From the NCBI GenBank assembly GCA_000442125.1, contig KE546974.1, positions 744,001 through 808,000 of the forward strand: 64,000 bases of DNA, written 5' to 3'. The notes under the pieces are model-generated. The model ran no database searches. It had not been told where the DNA came from and worked only from the letters and a program-made list of their open reading frames with translations. This document shows, piece after piece, positions 9,984-22,105 of the stretch. Positions within the stretch are counted from its first letter, which is position 1. Each line of letters starts with the position of its first letter. Origin of the DNA: Opeltia flavorubescens. Taxonomy: Eukaryota; Ascomycota; Lecanoromycetes; Teloschistales; Teloschistaceae. Made by a program: the position numbers and the translations under genes.

Positions 9984-11734
9984 TCATGAGGCATACATCG
10001 CTTCAAAGAAATACACAATACCAAATACTAGAAAAGCGAAACCGCCACCCAATGTGACTACATTTGATCGTGTTAGCGACTGGATGACAAGATAGAAGAT
10101 TTGGCAAAACCTACCGACTCTCAAGCTCACTCGTCCAGCGATAGCTCGACCTCCAATAACAGCTGCAGCGGTGCACATGCCATGCCCGCTTACGGCACCA
10201 CCAGTTACCCACCAGTAGTCTTGTCCGGCAGCCATCGCGATGGTTGCAATTTGACTTCGATCACCCCATTCCCCCAGGAATGTCATGATGAAAGTTTGTA
10301 CCCACGCAGGGCTTAAGAGGAGTGAGCAGAGGTTGTTGATGCCAGCAAGAGCATTCACGAAGCCAGACCCCCTGCTTGGTGAAGGACTGCGTGAATCGGG
10401 CGACGAGGGAGGCGAAACGGGTGGAGCTGGTAATCGATTGCTCGTGCGCGTCTTGCGCGGACTCATCCTACCGGCCTCGAGTGAAAAAGGAGTAAGGGAG
10501 GAGCGCCGCCTTCCCATCTTGCGAGCCTGAACCTCTTTCTCTTCCAATTCCATCTCTACTTCTCTCATCTCTTCACTAACCCCTTGTGAACGTGGGATTG
10601 CGAAACCTTCACGGAGCATCTTAGCGCCAAATATCAAGAATAGAACAGAAGCCAAAAAGTTGGTATAACGTTTGGGTATCAATGTTGGTACTGCGTGACC
10701 GAGGATGGCGGAGAGGATGGTCATTACAATGAGTGCTGAGAACGCAGCGGAGAAAACCACCAGTCGAGGGTGCTTCATTGCCATCAACGCAGCTATGAGG
10801 AAGGTCTTGTCACCTATTTCGGAGAAAATAATCATTGTAAAGGAGAGGAGGAAGGAATGAAGCGGCTGAATTAGGGAGTCCGGAGCGGAAGTTGTGAGTA
10901 AGGGGATCGAGTTTTCGAGCATTTCGAGATAATTCTTCTTCTTAGATGACGCTGGAGCAGGATGGGGAAGGTCATGAGGCTTTTCGGGGAGATCTGCAGG
11001 TTTCTGATCGAGAGTCAGCATAGAGAAAGAAATAGACAGCGCAAATTGAATACTTCAAGACCTCCCAATTCCTTTGGCTTCCCATTTGATTCGTCCTCTT
11101 CCCCTAACTTGGTCTCGCTGATTTTCTTGCCAAACTCTTTGCCCTCTTTCTCGCCGAGTTTCTCTTGCTCTCCATGAGGTAATGGAGGGGCTTCTTTGGG
11201 CGGATCTGGTTTCTTCTCTGATTTTGTGAGACCACTATCGCCTTCCAATTTACCGTCCCGGCTCTTCTCAGATATCCCTCCTTCTGTGCCTCTAGTGCCT
11301 TCTTTTGGCCCACTTCGGTTCGGGTCATCCATCACTCCATCATTGGTCTTCGGTAGATCGATTTTCCAACCATCCTTATACGACGCCTCTTTGAACTTTT
11401 CTGTTATCGGAGGCTTATCGACCATAGCAACTGGCTCTTCATCTCCATTCTCTTTCGCTTTCTTTCGATCGCGCTCAGCATTGGTCTCGATGAAAGGACC
11501 CTGATGTGGTCGCCCATCTTTCCCATCCACAGGAGCATCTTTTGTTCCTATACTCGGATCGGTCCCTGGCTTCGCAAGGCCCGAGGGTACACTTGGCAAG
11601 GCGCCTGTATCCTTTGGTATTTGTCTACCCTCGGCCAGTGCCGCCACCTGCTCTGACGTTCGAATAGCATACGTGTATTTAAGGTATGGTATTAGTAGGA
11701 GGAGCAGAGGAATTGACCGGTGCCGGATCCTCAT
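9984..11734 (-). CDS. GDT1: GDT1/TMEM165-family Mn2+/Ca2+:H+ exchanger
   Basis: Three exons, 11734..11054, 11003..10115 and 10057..9984, give 547 residues. The second intron (57 bp) carries no in-frame stop, but removing it restores the family C-terminus (SLRVVTLGGGFAFLVFG). The two signature motifs of the family are present, EIGDKT and EWGDRS, one in each membrane repeat; their acidic residues bind the cation. A signal peptide (MRIRHRSIPLLLLLIPYL) is followed by a luminal, lysine- and glutamate-rich region of about 200 residues with no known fold. Six to seven hydrophobic segments follow, split by a basic, serine/proline-rich cytosolic loop. Yeast Gdt1 acts in the Golgi, supplying Mn2+ for glycosylation and removing Ca2+. 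The gene is divergent from the telobox factor. Confidence 0.9.
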
Positions 11735-12132
11735 AGCCGCTGAGGCGGGCTTGTCGAGTGGTACGACCGCGTGAATTGGTCCTTGCGCTACAAAATGATG
11801 AGGGGTAATATGATACTCAAAGCATACAGCAATCCTAAGATGTAGAACACTTTTCAAGATGAGAGTCGATTGGGGGCAGTGCTTCTCGACGATCGACACC
11901 TCGAATATCCAGAGTGCCACGAGCCTCAACAGGGGTTTCTAGTCTTGGCATCAAGCTAATAGCTGCAACCTACCTAACGTGTTAGGGTGCCTAGACCAGC
12001 CAGCGTCACGTGATATGCTATGATGCAGCAATCAAAACAACGATACAGCAAGTCGAACAATAACTTTCAAAGCTTTTCTACGACGTCAGGCACTCTCAGA
12101 TATACATTAGCGCTTTTGTCCATGTAGCGAGT
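11735..12132. promoter_or_regulatory. Shared divergent promoter of GDT1-like and TRFH-telobox genes
   Basis: The two start codons are 398 bp apart and face away from each other. No TATA box is obvious, in keeping with housekeeping promoters. Confidence 0.4.
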
Positions 12133-15022
12133 ATGGCCGATCGCATAACGAATCGTCTTACCACCTCAAAGGAACCCGCCCCAATTGCCATCCAAAACAA
12201 CAGACATCAAAGAACGCACCGGATCACACGTAGCCAGAGTCGAGACATCAGTGATAGTGACGCCGAGAAGAAGACTCGAAGTACAAGGAGGGTCAGGGCA
12301 GCAGCTTCGACTGGTGACGACCGGTTGGCAGCTACAAGCATTCAACCAACAAGCGGAATCACAACACGAAACGGCGCAAAGGCGTTACAAGGTGAGGATC
12401 TCCTTGAGACGCAGAGGATCAACTGTTTCTTTATGGATTAGGTGGATGCATTATCCGCCATGCGCCTCGAATTGCATAACAGCCAGACGGTTGGCATTCG
12501 CTAATGGTTTATTTCTCTCAGCGCTCCCGGAGATCGAAGAAACTTCTCGCATCGATTACCCAGAACTGCCGCAGCAAAAACCCACAAGTAGCAATCAGGC
12601 ACTAAACCCCACTCGGCGTCAAAGTGGACAAATCGTCAAATCCCCTGATGGAGCCTCTACCTTTTCTGGAACTACTGCTAGAATGTCGGGGTATGGCGAA
12701 GAGCTGGCGGGAAGTAACGCAGAAGAAATGATCGATGCGCTCGAGGACTTATACGATGCGTCAAAGAAGGTTCTCGGTTTGCTAGTACCCTCAGAAATTT
12801 CTCAGACTTCGTTACAAGGCTTCAAAGAACGGTTGTCGGATTCGAAGTCAAAAGAGACAAGACAGCTCCGCCGCTACACTCCAAACTTCCAAGCCCAACG
12901 TGCCGCTTACGGCGACGATCAGTTCATCAATGTTCCAGTCATCATACGAGCTACTCTAGACGCTTCCAAGGCTGAAGACTTTCGCCACGGACCCTTGCGT
13001 ACGGATCCAATCTTGTATGGGGCCAATCTAGCCAGCCTCGCCACCTCGTTGCTAAAGCAGGATCGAAAGAGTGAGGAATATACATGGCACGAGCTCAATA
13101 AGCTATTTCCAGCGCCGTTTCTCCAGAGAATTGTAGCCAACAACGCACTAAGGGACTTTGCCGATGGCAGTGCTTTACTACAAGAAACATTCAATGTTGC
13201 GGTTGATTTGCGAACGCGTACTTTCATAGACAACGCCAAGCTTTTGCTCAACGAAGAAGGCTTTGATCCGGACAGGCTGTTGGTGCATGTCTTTTATAGA
13301 GACGATAATACCCTCAATGGCTGGAATGTTCCCGGTTTAAGAATCGAGGATGTGAATCATAACGGGGACTTCAAACTGTCGATCGTTACTCGGCTTGACC
13401 AGCTCCGCAAAACGTTCTCTGAGACTGAAGCTCCGTTCATCGACCTCGCACATTTGGAGGAATTGTTTCCATACACAAGTCTTACAACTTCCTTATTTCA
13501 ATGGATTCAACTGCGCTTACGGGAGATCGAACTGCAGGTGCATATATCCGGAGGTGCTGAAGCCATGGTTCAGGAAATTCGAGCAGTTCAAAGTACCTCT
13601 AGGCAAGGTGCTCAATTATCCTTGGGGAGAATGAAAGTAGATTCTTCAACCGAAAGGAAACCTCATGAGCACGGCTCAAGCAATCAGAAATCGTCGGACC
13701 CGTATCAAGTGAGAGCGTCTCAAGGTCCCCATCCTTTCAACAGAGCAAAAGACCTTACAGCCTTCACGTAAGTAGTGACTTTCTAAGCTACAATACTCAA
13801 GCTAGAATTTGATTCACCTGATAACAGATTCGGCTCGCCTAAAGCGCAACCAATTGCCTTGAATCGGCTGAAAGAGAGAGAAGCTAGTCGCAGATCTTCG
13901 AAATCGTCAGGTAAAGCATCACGGATTGTGTCTTTCGATATGCCTCACTGATGCCGTCGCCAATAGCAGACCCGTCCGCTTTAGCAAGGACTGAGCCTGT
14001 TCCCGCAATTGATATGTCTAAAACCTCGGGAACCCAGCTCGTGAGTCAGAGCGCACCACTCTCTTGGCAACCCCCCGTCACCGAAGAGGAAGAACACTTC
14101 GCAACGGCCAAATTGGACCTAGGAACACAAGTGGACCAAATCATCAAAACGCGCCAGATGCTCGAAGCTGAAAGCAATAAAGAAAATCTACCTCTACAAG
14201 AGCCTTCACAAATACCGGATTCTCAGCCATCTCCACGAAGGACAGCCCAATTAAAGAAACCACGCTTCTTAGATCGTCAAGAAAATGCAGAACGCGTGAG
14301 TTGGGATACGCAGGAATCAAACCTCATATCCATTGCGCAATCACACCAACCGGTACTTGATGACACCTCACTGAATGAGCGTGCCGAAGAAGACGATAGC
14401 GCTTCCGACGATCATTTTCAGATAGACACGCGCCAAATTCCTCAGCCCCAACGATCAAGTCTTAGGAAAAGAAACAATCAACAAGGAGCTGTGCTTAGGT
14501 CATCGCCTAAAAGGCTCCGTAGGTCTCAAAATAGAGAAGTGACCGAGTCAAGCGATGCTGAGGAGGCCACGGAAATGCACGACAAGGATAACGATTTTAT
14601 TCCCAGCCAAGTCGAAAGATATGCATTAGTCAACGAACGAGCAAAGTATCAAACTGCTATCCGGCCCAAGAAGCCTCAGGCTCGCGTTCCCTGGTCGGTA
14701 GAGGAGACAGAGAGACTCCTCGAGCTTGCGGAAGAACATGGCTTGAGCTGGAGTAACCTTAAGAAAATGGATGAGTATCACAAGGACGGACCGCGACTTG
14801 ATGGTAGGGACCAAGTCGCCCTAAAGGATAAGGCGAGAAATATCAAGTTTGATTATCTCAAGTAAATCTTCCTGCCATGATTTTTGTTTGATAAGACTAA
14901 TTCGTCCTTGCAGATCGAGAATAGACGTTCCTGACTACCTCAATGGTGTCCCTCTCAGCAAAATTCATAAAAGGTCGCTTGAGGCGAGGGGGATATTCGA
15001 CGAATCCGCAGTAGAACTTTGA
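12133..15022 (+). CDS. TBF1: TRFH plus Myb-telobox factor (Tbf1/TRF family)
   Basis: Five exons, 12133..12391, 12522..13767, 13828..13910, 13970..14861 and 14914..15022, give 862 residues. All four junctions keep the frame. The N-terminal 90 residues are basic and serine-rich. A TRFH-like dimerisation domain spans roughly residues 205-440 (starting QRAAYGDDQFINVPVIIRA). A long disordered linker follows. A single Myb repeat lies near residues 765-830, beginning VPWSVEETERLLELAEE and ending in the telobox VALKDKARNIKFDYL. The combination of TRFH and one C-terminal telobox Myb is diagnostic of vertebrate TRF1/TRF2, fission yeast Taz1/Teb1-type and budding yeast Tbf1 proteins. Such proteins bind TTAGGG-type repeats at telomeres and, for Tbf1, at promoters. 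Which role applies here cannot be read from the sequence. The first intron (130 bp) is longer than the gene's others. Confidence 0.85.
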
Positions 15023-15736
15023 GGAAAAAATAGACTCGAGCGGGGAATTTCCGGGGGTCTTTTCCCAGGTTCAATGGGCGGCATGACTGGTTCAACGTTT
15101 TGGCTGTGGTTTTGGTTTGGTCTTGATACCCTTGCTTTTTCTCGTCGAATCCCCCTGCTTCCCATTCAGAACTGCTATCTATCCAAATCTTCGCTGGCTA
15201 GGCTACGCAAAGCGATGCAGCGCGTTACACCCAATATGTCGTCTCTTGCTCCGTTCCAGGTCGTTCAGAAGCTTCGCTTGATGATGCTTATTGAAGATGT
15301 CTTTCATTTGACCTCATCGTATCTCACCTCACTTTCACTCAATGCACCTCGGTCAGCTCAAGAGGTGAGGTATTCCTAATCCGGCCATACATATTGCTTT
15401 CTTTACTCCACCATCTTTTAGCTACTTCCTCAAAGCAATATTCCGATGCTCCTTTTCAAGCCTTCTATGCCTGAACATACCAATGATATTACGGAAGGTA
15501 TATGCCTGATATTGTAGCGCTTTCTGACGTCGGGATGGCAAAGAACGATGTGTCCACAGTTTCGAAGTACGGCTGAAGATATTTCCAAAATTTGACTCGC
15601 ACCGGGCTCATCTTGTTACGAAACAGTTGTCGGCTTGACCTGTAAAGCCTTTTGAGACAGACCAAACGAACACAACTGAGGGTATCAGCGAAAAAGCTGT
15701 GTACCATCGGTGATTGAGTACGATTATCAATTGACC
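15023..15736. other. Intergenic region
   Basis: No supported gene between the telobox factor and the next plus-strand gene. A short ORF at 15074-15379 has no protein-like features beyond a hydrophobic start and is probably 3' UTR or chance. Confidence 0.4.
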
Positions 15737-17578
15737 ATGGCTTCCCTGAAGCAAATCTGTGCCCAGCTAGGATTCTCCAAAGATAATCTAAACCCTCGCG
15801 GAAATGCGAGTGTGCTTCAGAACGACTTGCAATCGTTTTCCGATAAATGGTCCAAATTCAGAAACCTCTACTTCGTAGCAGGCATGTATCTTTGCCAACA
15901 TGGTGCACTCATGTTTAAACATTCGGAAGAATATTCGAATTACCCTCGGGATTGTGGAAAGTAGGCAAACTTTGGCATTGACATCGTTCACTCAGACTTC
16001 ACTGATCAGTTTAGGATTATGGTTTTGGTCATTGAGGCGTTAAAGCGTCTTCGTGATGCCGAATCTGTTGAAGAAGTCGAAATCATGTCAACTGATCAAG
16101 CTGAAACCACTGACTTTGCAAATGACGGAAGCGAATATCTCCCATCTGGTTCGGCGACTGATCAAACGATGTCCGAAGCCGAAGCCCCAATAGACAGTCA
16201 GCTGTCCGAAGCGGTGATGGAGGGAACACGGTGCGTTCTTTGCCATCATCGCCTTTTCTCGTAGTATGTTTGCTAACCCATAAGCAGCTCTGAAATCGAT
16301 ACAGAGGTTAACCATTCCACCTGTGCCGTGGCGGATCCCCCAAAGCCTCTATCCGCCCACACTAAAAAAGATCTCGTGGTCATTATCAAAAGATGGATGG
16401 ACAATCATCCGTCGAAACGTTTCCCTGAGGTGGCCACTTATGATTCGAGGAGCCTCCAAAACCACTTTGCCATAGAGGCCACGCTTACTGGCAGCGAAGA
16501 ATCTGTTTGGGTAGTCCGGATGGGCATTGTGGAACGGTACCTAGGTTGGGTACTCGACAAGGGCGATGGACACTACATCCTTCTCAAAGCGCAATACTCT
16601 CGCAAGCATGGTGGACATCTTTATTTCCCTTGGCTGGGCGGTGACCTCGAATTCTCTGAAAAGGTTATTGCTCGACAAAAAGTTGAAACGAAACAGAAGA
16701 TTTCCATGAAAGCATACGCGCAAAGAATGAAGTTAGACGGAGACGATGTTTTGGATGAGCATGACATTACCAAAGCGGACTTAGAACCGGATTTACTCAA
16801 ACCGGTGAAGGTAGTCAAGAGGAAGCAATCTCATTCTTCGTTGTCGTCATTTGAGAGCTTGGTCCCTTTGTTGCACCGTTGGACGGCGGAAAAGAATGGG
16901 CGATCCAAGTTGGCGGTCAGGCCGAAGAAACAACGCATGTGCGTCAAAAAGGCCATCAAGGCCATCAAAACTGAACAGCAGGAAGATTCCTCTCCGGTTA
17001 CAGCTATATCAGAAATACGTCCATCACCCATTGACACCACAGTCCGTGAATCCACTGAAACCATTCATCTCTCGACAGGACCTAAAAAATCCAAACGCAT
17101 CTCCAACATTGCGTCTGGCTCTCCAACCTACGCCCCGGCGACATATGACCGTGGAGTACCTGAATTAGGCCTTCACACTCCCCCATCTTCGATTCCACCA
17201 GTCTCTGGCCTTGGAACTCCGTATACACCTGCTTCAAACACTGATGGAACAGGGAGAGTAGTCTTTCACTTCTACTTATCGGACCCAACCTTGGGAGCGA
17301 TCCCGAGCACTTTCTCTCTCGCCGTTCTCCCTACGCATAAAAGGTTTTTGACTTTGGCCATCGCAGCATACCAGACAAATCCAGATCCCAATGGGCAAGT
17401 CATCGCCGCCAGTGTCCGAATCAGTGGAGTGGAACGTCCTATCGTGGTGAGGGATGATAATGGCGGGAGAGCCGCTTGGGAGGAGACGAAGAGGGTCTTG
17501 TGTGAAAAAGGAAGTGCGGGAGGACGAGTTGAGGCGGAAGTAAGATGTATCGCTGTACGTTTGGAAGAAATAGGATAG
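15737..17578 (+). CDS. Hypothetical protein, 576 aa, probably nuclear
   Basis: Three exons, 15737..15960, 16015..16230 and 16288..17578, with 54 and 57 bp introns that keep the frame. The start is an ATG in strong context (TTGACCATGGCT). Four parts can be seen: an N-terminal helical region (MASLKQICAQLGFSKDNLN); an acidic, serine-rich segment (about residues 90-150); a basic middle (KPVKVVKRKQ, RPKKQRM, KKAIKAIKTEQ) that resembles nuclear localisation signals; and a compact C-terminal domain from about residue 470 (RVVFHFYLSDPTLGAIP) with alternating hydrophobic residues suggesting a beta-rich fold. No catalytic motif is seen. I do not recognise the family. Confidence 0.75.
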
Positions 17579-18174
17579 GGATGGAAAAGGATTATTTTTT
17601 CTCGAACACGACACAGGATGAGTTGTGGATTACGTTACAGGAGGGACTTCATCGATCAATAGAGAGGTTTGTGGAATGAGGATTATTGGTGTTGTTTCTT
17701 GCGGTACGTTAGGGTTGGGAGCGAGATAGGTACCCAGCTAGCACAGCAAGACTTGAAACGACGGAAAGAATTCCACTCATTTATGGGATTTCAAGAACCA
17801 AGTTTTCTATTTCACGCTCCTGAAAAGAATAGGTCTGTCGTAAGAGATATTGTGGAGGGCTGGGGAGGAAGTTGCGATGCACAACCTCTTGCACCATCAG
17901 TCGACTCTCCATCATCGCTCCATTCCGATCCTTAACGCCTCCGCAATCCTTCGCGAGTACACCGCATCAAGCAGCTCTATGAAGACTAAAGATCTCAGCT
18001 ATTGATTGTCACTGGCCAACAGATTCGTCCGATCACCAGGCTTGATCCAAATAGTCTTTTGGAAACACAAGCCAGCATTGACATCTCCTTTCCTCATTAT
18101 TCTAGTTAAGTGACGCTGACAGTTACGCAGATTTTGAGTGGAATTGCCAGCTCGGACCTAATCTTTTTGGGGCT
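17579..18174. other. Intergenic region, convergent 3' ends
   Basis: No supported gene. ORF 17669-17935 shows no recognisable features. It separates two convergent genes. Confidence 0.4.
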
Positions 18175-19141
18175 TCAAACGAGCAGGTCATTTTTCGTTC
18201 TATACATCCACCAAGCCAATGCACCTACTCCGAGACTTACGAGGCTTACCCCGACCACATTCCTCGCCGCATTGAACACTGAGTAAGCCCATAGCATCCT
18301 ATGGTTCTCCACAAATTCCCCAGTATCGTTCACCCACGGAAAATCCTCCGTAGGCACCTCCTTCCCTAGGAACCTGCACAGCGGTCCCCACCCTTCCTCA
18401 ACCTCATACTCCAACAAGCGTTCCTTGGGCACCACACTCCGCACATGATCATTGTGCTTCTCGTAAGCCTTAGTGCAAGCTGCAGCGCGGTAATCATTGG
18501 AGCAAAAGATGGACCAAGTCAGCATGCAGTGCGTATACCATGTCTTGGTGAACCCGGCATCGAGTTTTGCAAGCAAAGGCCAAGAGATCCAGCGAAAGAC
18601 GTGGAAGATTGTTTCATCCATGGATGCATGCCAAGATGCAGGGGAGCGGGTGTTGAGGATCACAAGTGCCTGTGGATAAGCATTGACCAGCTCCGACGGG
18701 AAAAGGTTGCAGGGGACATCGACAGCGCACTACCATATCGCAATAGTTGTTTGAGTCAGCCAGCCGCTTATCACGACCAATTCTAAGTGTGAAATTGACT
18801 GTAAGTACTTACGTCAAATCCCTTGAAGGCGCGATCGAATTCACTGCGACCCCATGGTTCACCCTGGCCGAGGGATTTTGCGCGAAGAGCATCAGTCCAG
18901 AAAGGCATATGGTTGAGGAGCATGCGGTCAACAAAGTCGTAGGGTGTATAGCCTAGTTTTTTGAGGGCTGTGGTGAGAGCTGACACATTGGGTGAGTTTT
19001 CATTTCTTGAATTTTTCGTGGCATAAATTCAGACGAACACATTGTTCCTGAGCGCGGCATGCCCATGATGATCAACTCCATAGGGCGATCGTGTTTGACC
19101 AATTCTTTCAATTGATGTCGAGTCCTCCATTGAACAGGCAT
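18175..19141 (-). CDS. Sulfotransferase-fold protein (fungal Sulfotransfer_4 type) with C-terminal membrane anchor
   Basis: Three exons, 19141..19039, 18979..18813 and 18729..18175, give 274 residues. Splicing the first intron (59 bp, unusual donor GTTCGT) restores the P-loop GMPRSGTMSLTTALKKLGY, the 5'-phosphosulfate-binding signature of this fold. The second (83 bp) joins FKGFDCAVDVPCNLFPSEL. ILNTRSPASWHASM matches the second conserved strand and PAPS-binding region. A hydrophobic helix near the C-terminus (VVGVSLVSLGVGALAWWMY) followed by basic residues suggests a tail anchor. Proteins of this family are abundant in Pezizomycotina; their acceptors are mostly unknown, so a sulfotransferase activity is only inferred. 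The gene is divergent from a GT2 glycosyltransferase. Confidence 0.82.
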
Positions 19142-19746
19142 GACTAGTTATAGGTGTTTGTAAACAAGTTTTAGCAACAACCTACAAAACAGACGTTGCT
19201 GAAGAGGAGATGGGAGTATGGGGGAAGAAATATGCTGTGAGTTCATCCTATATCTCTATGGCAGTACGCGTTTTTAAAATGCGTTGGAACTCGTACATCA
19301 CTCGCAACATCATGCACGAACCTTGCTAAGCGAACATCCCGATATTTGATGCAAGTTCGACTGCCAAGCGGACTGAAATTATCAACCGCTAGGTTCGCCA
19401 TACATATATGTGCGTATATTGCTCCATTCGCCTTAGAAATCCCAGGGTTGGGAGCATCGCAGAGTCGGCCGTCCATTCTTCGATCTAGAAACCATAGACG
19501 GCTACGTGCATGCTAAGTACCTTTGCTCATGCCTAACTTGGTTTTCCTCCTGTGTATGTTGGTTTATTGATTGTCCCCGACCTCATAAGGGACTCGAGCG
19601 GCGTAATGGTTTGTCCGCGTTAAGTGACGGATTTTCCTGGGCCCCGTAATTGATGCTAGTGATGAATCGATCGATGGAACAAATTGCGAGTGAAGTAGTA
19701 CCCTGAACAATCTCTGCAAGTCTTCTGAGATCCAGGAGCGACAAAT
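19142..19746. promoter_or_regulatory. Divergent intergenic region between sulfotransferase-fold and GT2 genes
   Basis: About 600 bp separate the two opposed start codons. Short ORFs here show no protein-like content. It probably holds both promoters. Confidence 0.4.
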
Positions 19747-21676
19747 ATGGCGCACAAAGCGAATAGCCTGGAAAGCGCTGTAACGAGTGTCAAGCCGCTG
19801 GATGGCCAGCACGAAACGGACAAGCAAGCTGAGCAGATGCTTTTCATGACGCGTATACCCAAAGCTGCGCTTGCTTCAATCTTGTCCAGCTGGATCTATT
19901 TCTTGTACGCGTTTAAATGCCTTCTTGACGCTCAGAGTACTGGTTTATCAGGGACTGCACTTAAAGTAGCCTGGTCATCTTTTGCTATCCAGTTGGGATA
20001 TTCAGGTGAGACTTCTTTTAACAGCGTCTTCATTCGTGAAACCATCTGACTATTGCATAGTCCCGATAGGTACTACTCACCTGCTAGCCTTCTCGGCCCT
20101 GGGTAAGGGAAAACAGCAGCCACGACTCCGATTGATTGGCGATATATGTCCATCAGTGGATGTGTTTATTGCTTACTGCGGAGAAGAACTCGAGGTTCTT
20201 TTGGACACAGTGCGAGCAGCCGCCGCTCTAGACTACCCAAAAGATAGATACCGGGTCATCGTTCTCGACGACAGCGTTTCGAACAGTGCCAAAACAGCAG
20301 TCCAGGAGATCCAGTCTGTGTCGAAGAACGTCTTCTACACTACACGTGGATTGAAGCCTAAGACTCACAACAAGGCTGGAAACCTCAATCATGGCCTAGA
20401 ATATGTGTGCAGCCTGTCCGGTGGTCGTTCCGATCTTGTGGCTGTGCTTGATGTTGATATGATCCCCAGTCAACACTGGTTGCGAGCACTAGTGCCACAT
20501 GTTATTGCAGATTCCAAAATTGCAATGGCCAACCCACCACAGCGTCATTACAATATTCCTGATGGCGACCCGCTTGGGCAATGCATGGACCATCTTTTTG
20601 ATGTGATAGAGCCTTCGAAGAATGCCACGAATTCCGCGTGGTGCTGTGGAACAGGGTTCGTTGTTCGCCGGGACGCTCTGGACAGCATCGGAGGAGTTCC
20701 CGAGGAGTCGATGAGCGAGGACGTACTGACTTCGTTCTACCTGGCCGCTGCCGGCTGGCAAATCGTGTATGTGCAAGAAGATGTCCAATGGGGTCTCGTT
20801 CCAAGCACGATGACTGCTCAACTCAAGCAAGCCAAACGATGGTGTGCCGGTATCATTTCAGCCGGAGCAGTTTTCTACAGTCCTCGGGCACAGAACGTGA
20901 TACTGAGGGAAAAATATGGTGTCTTATTCCCTGCGATTGCGATGGCAACGTTGGTCATCTTCAATATGGCTAACATTGTTTGCTTACCGCTCTTGTTATT
21001 CAGTAGTGAGCCGCTCGTTGCCTACACTAACGAATCGCAACTACGAGTAATTTCTGTCCTCTTTCTAATCAGGTTCCTTGCCATCCTCTCCCATGACATG
21101 CTCGCCACAAAGGCTGCGAGTTATCATCTCAGTCTCCTCCTGAACGCAGGCACTTGGGCAGTTCCGTTCCAGTTCATGACCATTGTCCAACGCGCGATCT
21201 CCATCTCTTCAGGCAGAGAGATGGCACTTTTCACACCTAGTGGCCTTACAGGTTCTCATACGCCCAAGTCCTTCGCCAGTCGGATCAAGACAGCGTTGTG
21301 GGCTGATGGGTTCATTGTACATGTCCTTGTTGCAATGTCTTTGGTCAGAGGTGTCGTACTGTCTGTGAATGGTGCGGTTCAATTGAACGATGATGGAGGT
21401 TTCTGGAAAGAGGTACTCATTCGAGCTGGGTGGCCTCCAATTTTCCAAATTTGGTCGGCATACTTGATTGATTGTTGGACACCGATATCCTACACACTGT
21501 TTCCGCCGACGCCTCTATCTCGGGAAAGCTTGATCGACCGTGATCCTATGACGCAGCTGGCGTACCCTAATCGATACGCAAAGGATCAGGTACGTATCCG
21601 TCCTCGGCAAATCTCCGCCATACTCCGAATCCTTTACTGTATCGGTGTCTGTGTCACGGCGATATCCACTCTGTAG
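19747..21676 (+). CDS. Processive family 2 glycosyltransferase, cellulose-synthase-like
   Basis: Two exons, 19747..20005 and 20061..21676, give 624 residues. The 55 bp intron joins QLGYSVPIGTTHLL in frame. The catalytic GT-A core carries the full processive set: VIVLDDS (first Asp pair), AVLDVDMIP (DxD, metal and UDP-sugar), EESMSEDVLTSF (general-base Asp) and QAKRW (the Q-x-x-RW acceptor motif). Hydrophobic segments lie on both sides: two before the core, and several after it from about residue 400. This fits a plasma-membrane synthase that makes and exports a beta-glycan. Filamentous fungi carry GT2 proteins needed for surface hyphal growth (ZtGT2/FgGT2); whether this gene is their orthologue is not settled by the sequence. 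The polymer is unknown. Confidence 0.85.
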
Positions 21677-22105
21677 AGGCTATAGGGATGGGGAAACCCA
21701 CATTTCATATGGCTTTCGTTATCACTGAAGCGAGGAGATCATAGAATACGTCCTGCATACGAGATCATGCGATCAAACCTTAGATTGATTACAATATGCC
21801 TTGTTATCGTGCGCTTTCCCTTCCACCCCCCACGATCGCTTTGTGTAGGGTTCGGCACCTTCCTTCTTGAGATAGCTTTGCTCAGTGGAGCTGTCCGTGT
21901 TCCTTCAGCCACCTAATTAAGTAACATGGTATGTAAGCTACAACAATCTAGGAAATATAGGTGTAGCTGAGCTCCATGGATCGTCATTTGAAGGGAGCTA
22001 GGTGTATAAGATGGATGGCGCCCATCATCGTCTTTCCTTGTCGTTTCCCGTGTCTTTGGCAGCTACTTCACCCTGGCCCTTTCTTTCAGCAGTGGTGTCG
22101 TGAAA
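21677..22105. other. Intergenic region
   Basis: About 430 bp between the GT2 gene and the secreted NUP-family gene. No gene seen; CT-rich stretches directly before 22106 look like a fungal promoter or leader. Confidence 0.4.

Noticed and set aside
12185-12520. Alternative first part of the telobox gene in the second frame, and a coding-like run at 12442-12501
   Set aside because: The frame from ATG 12133 has protein-like content and splices exactly to 12522; no acceptor and donor pair lets the run at 12442-12501 be an in-frame exon.
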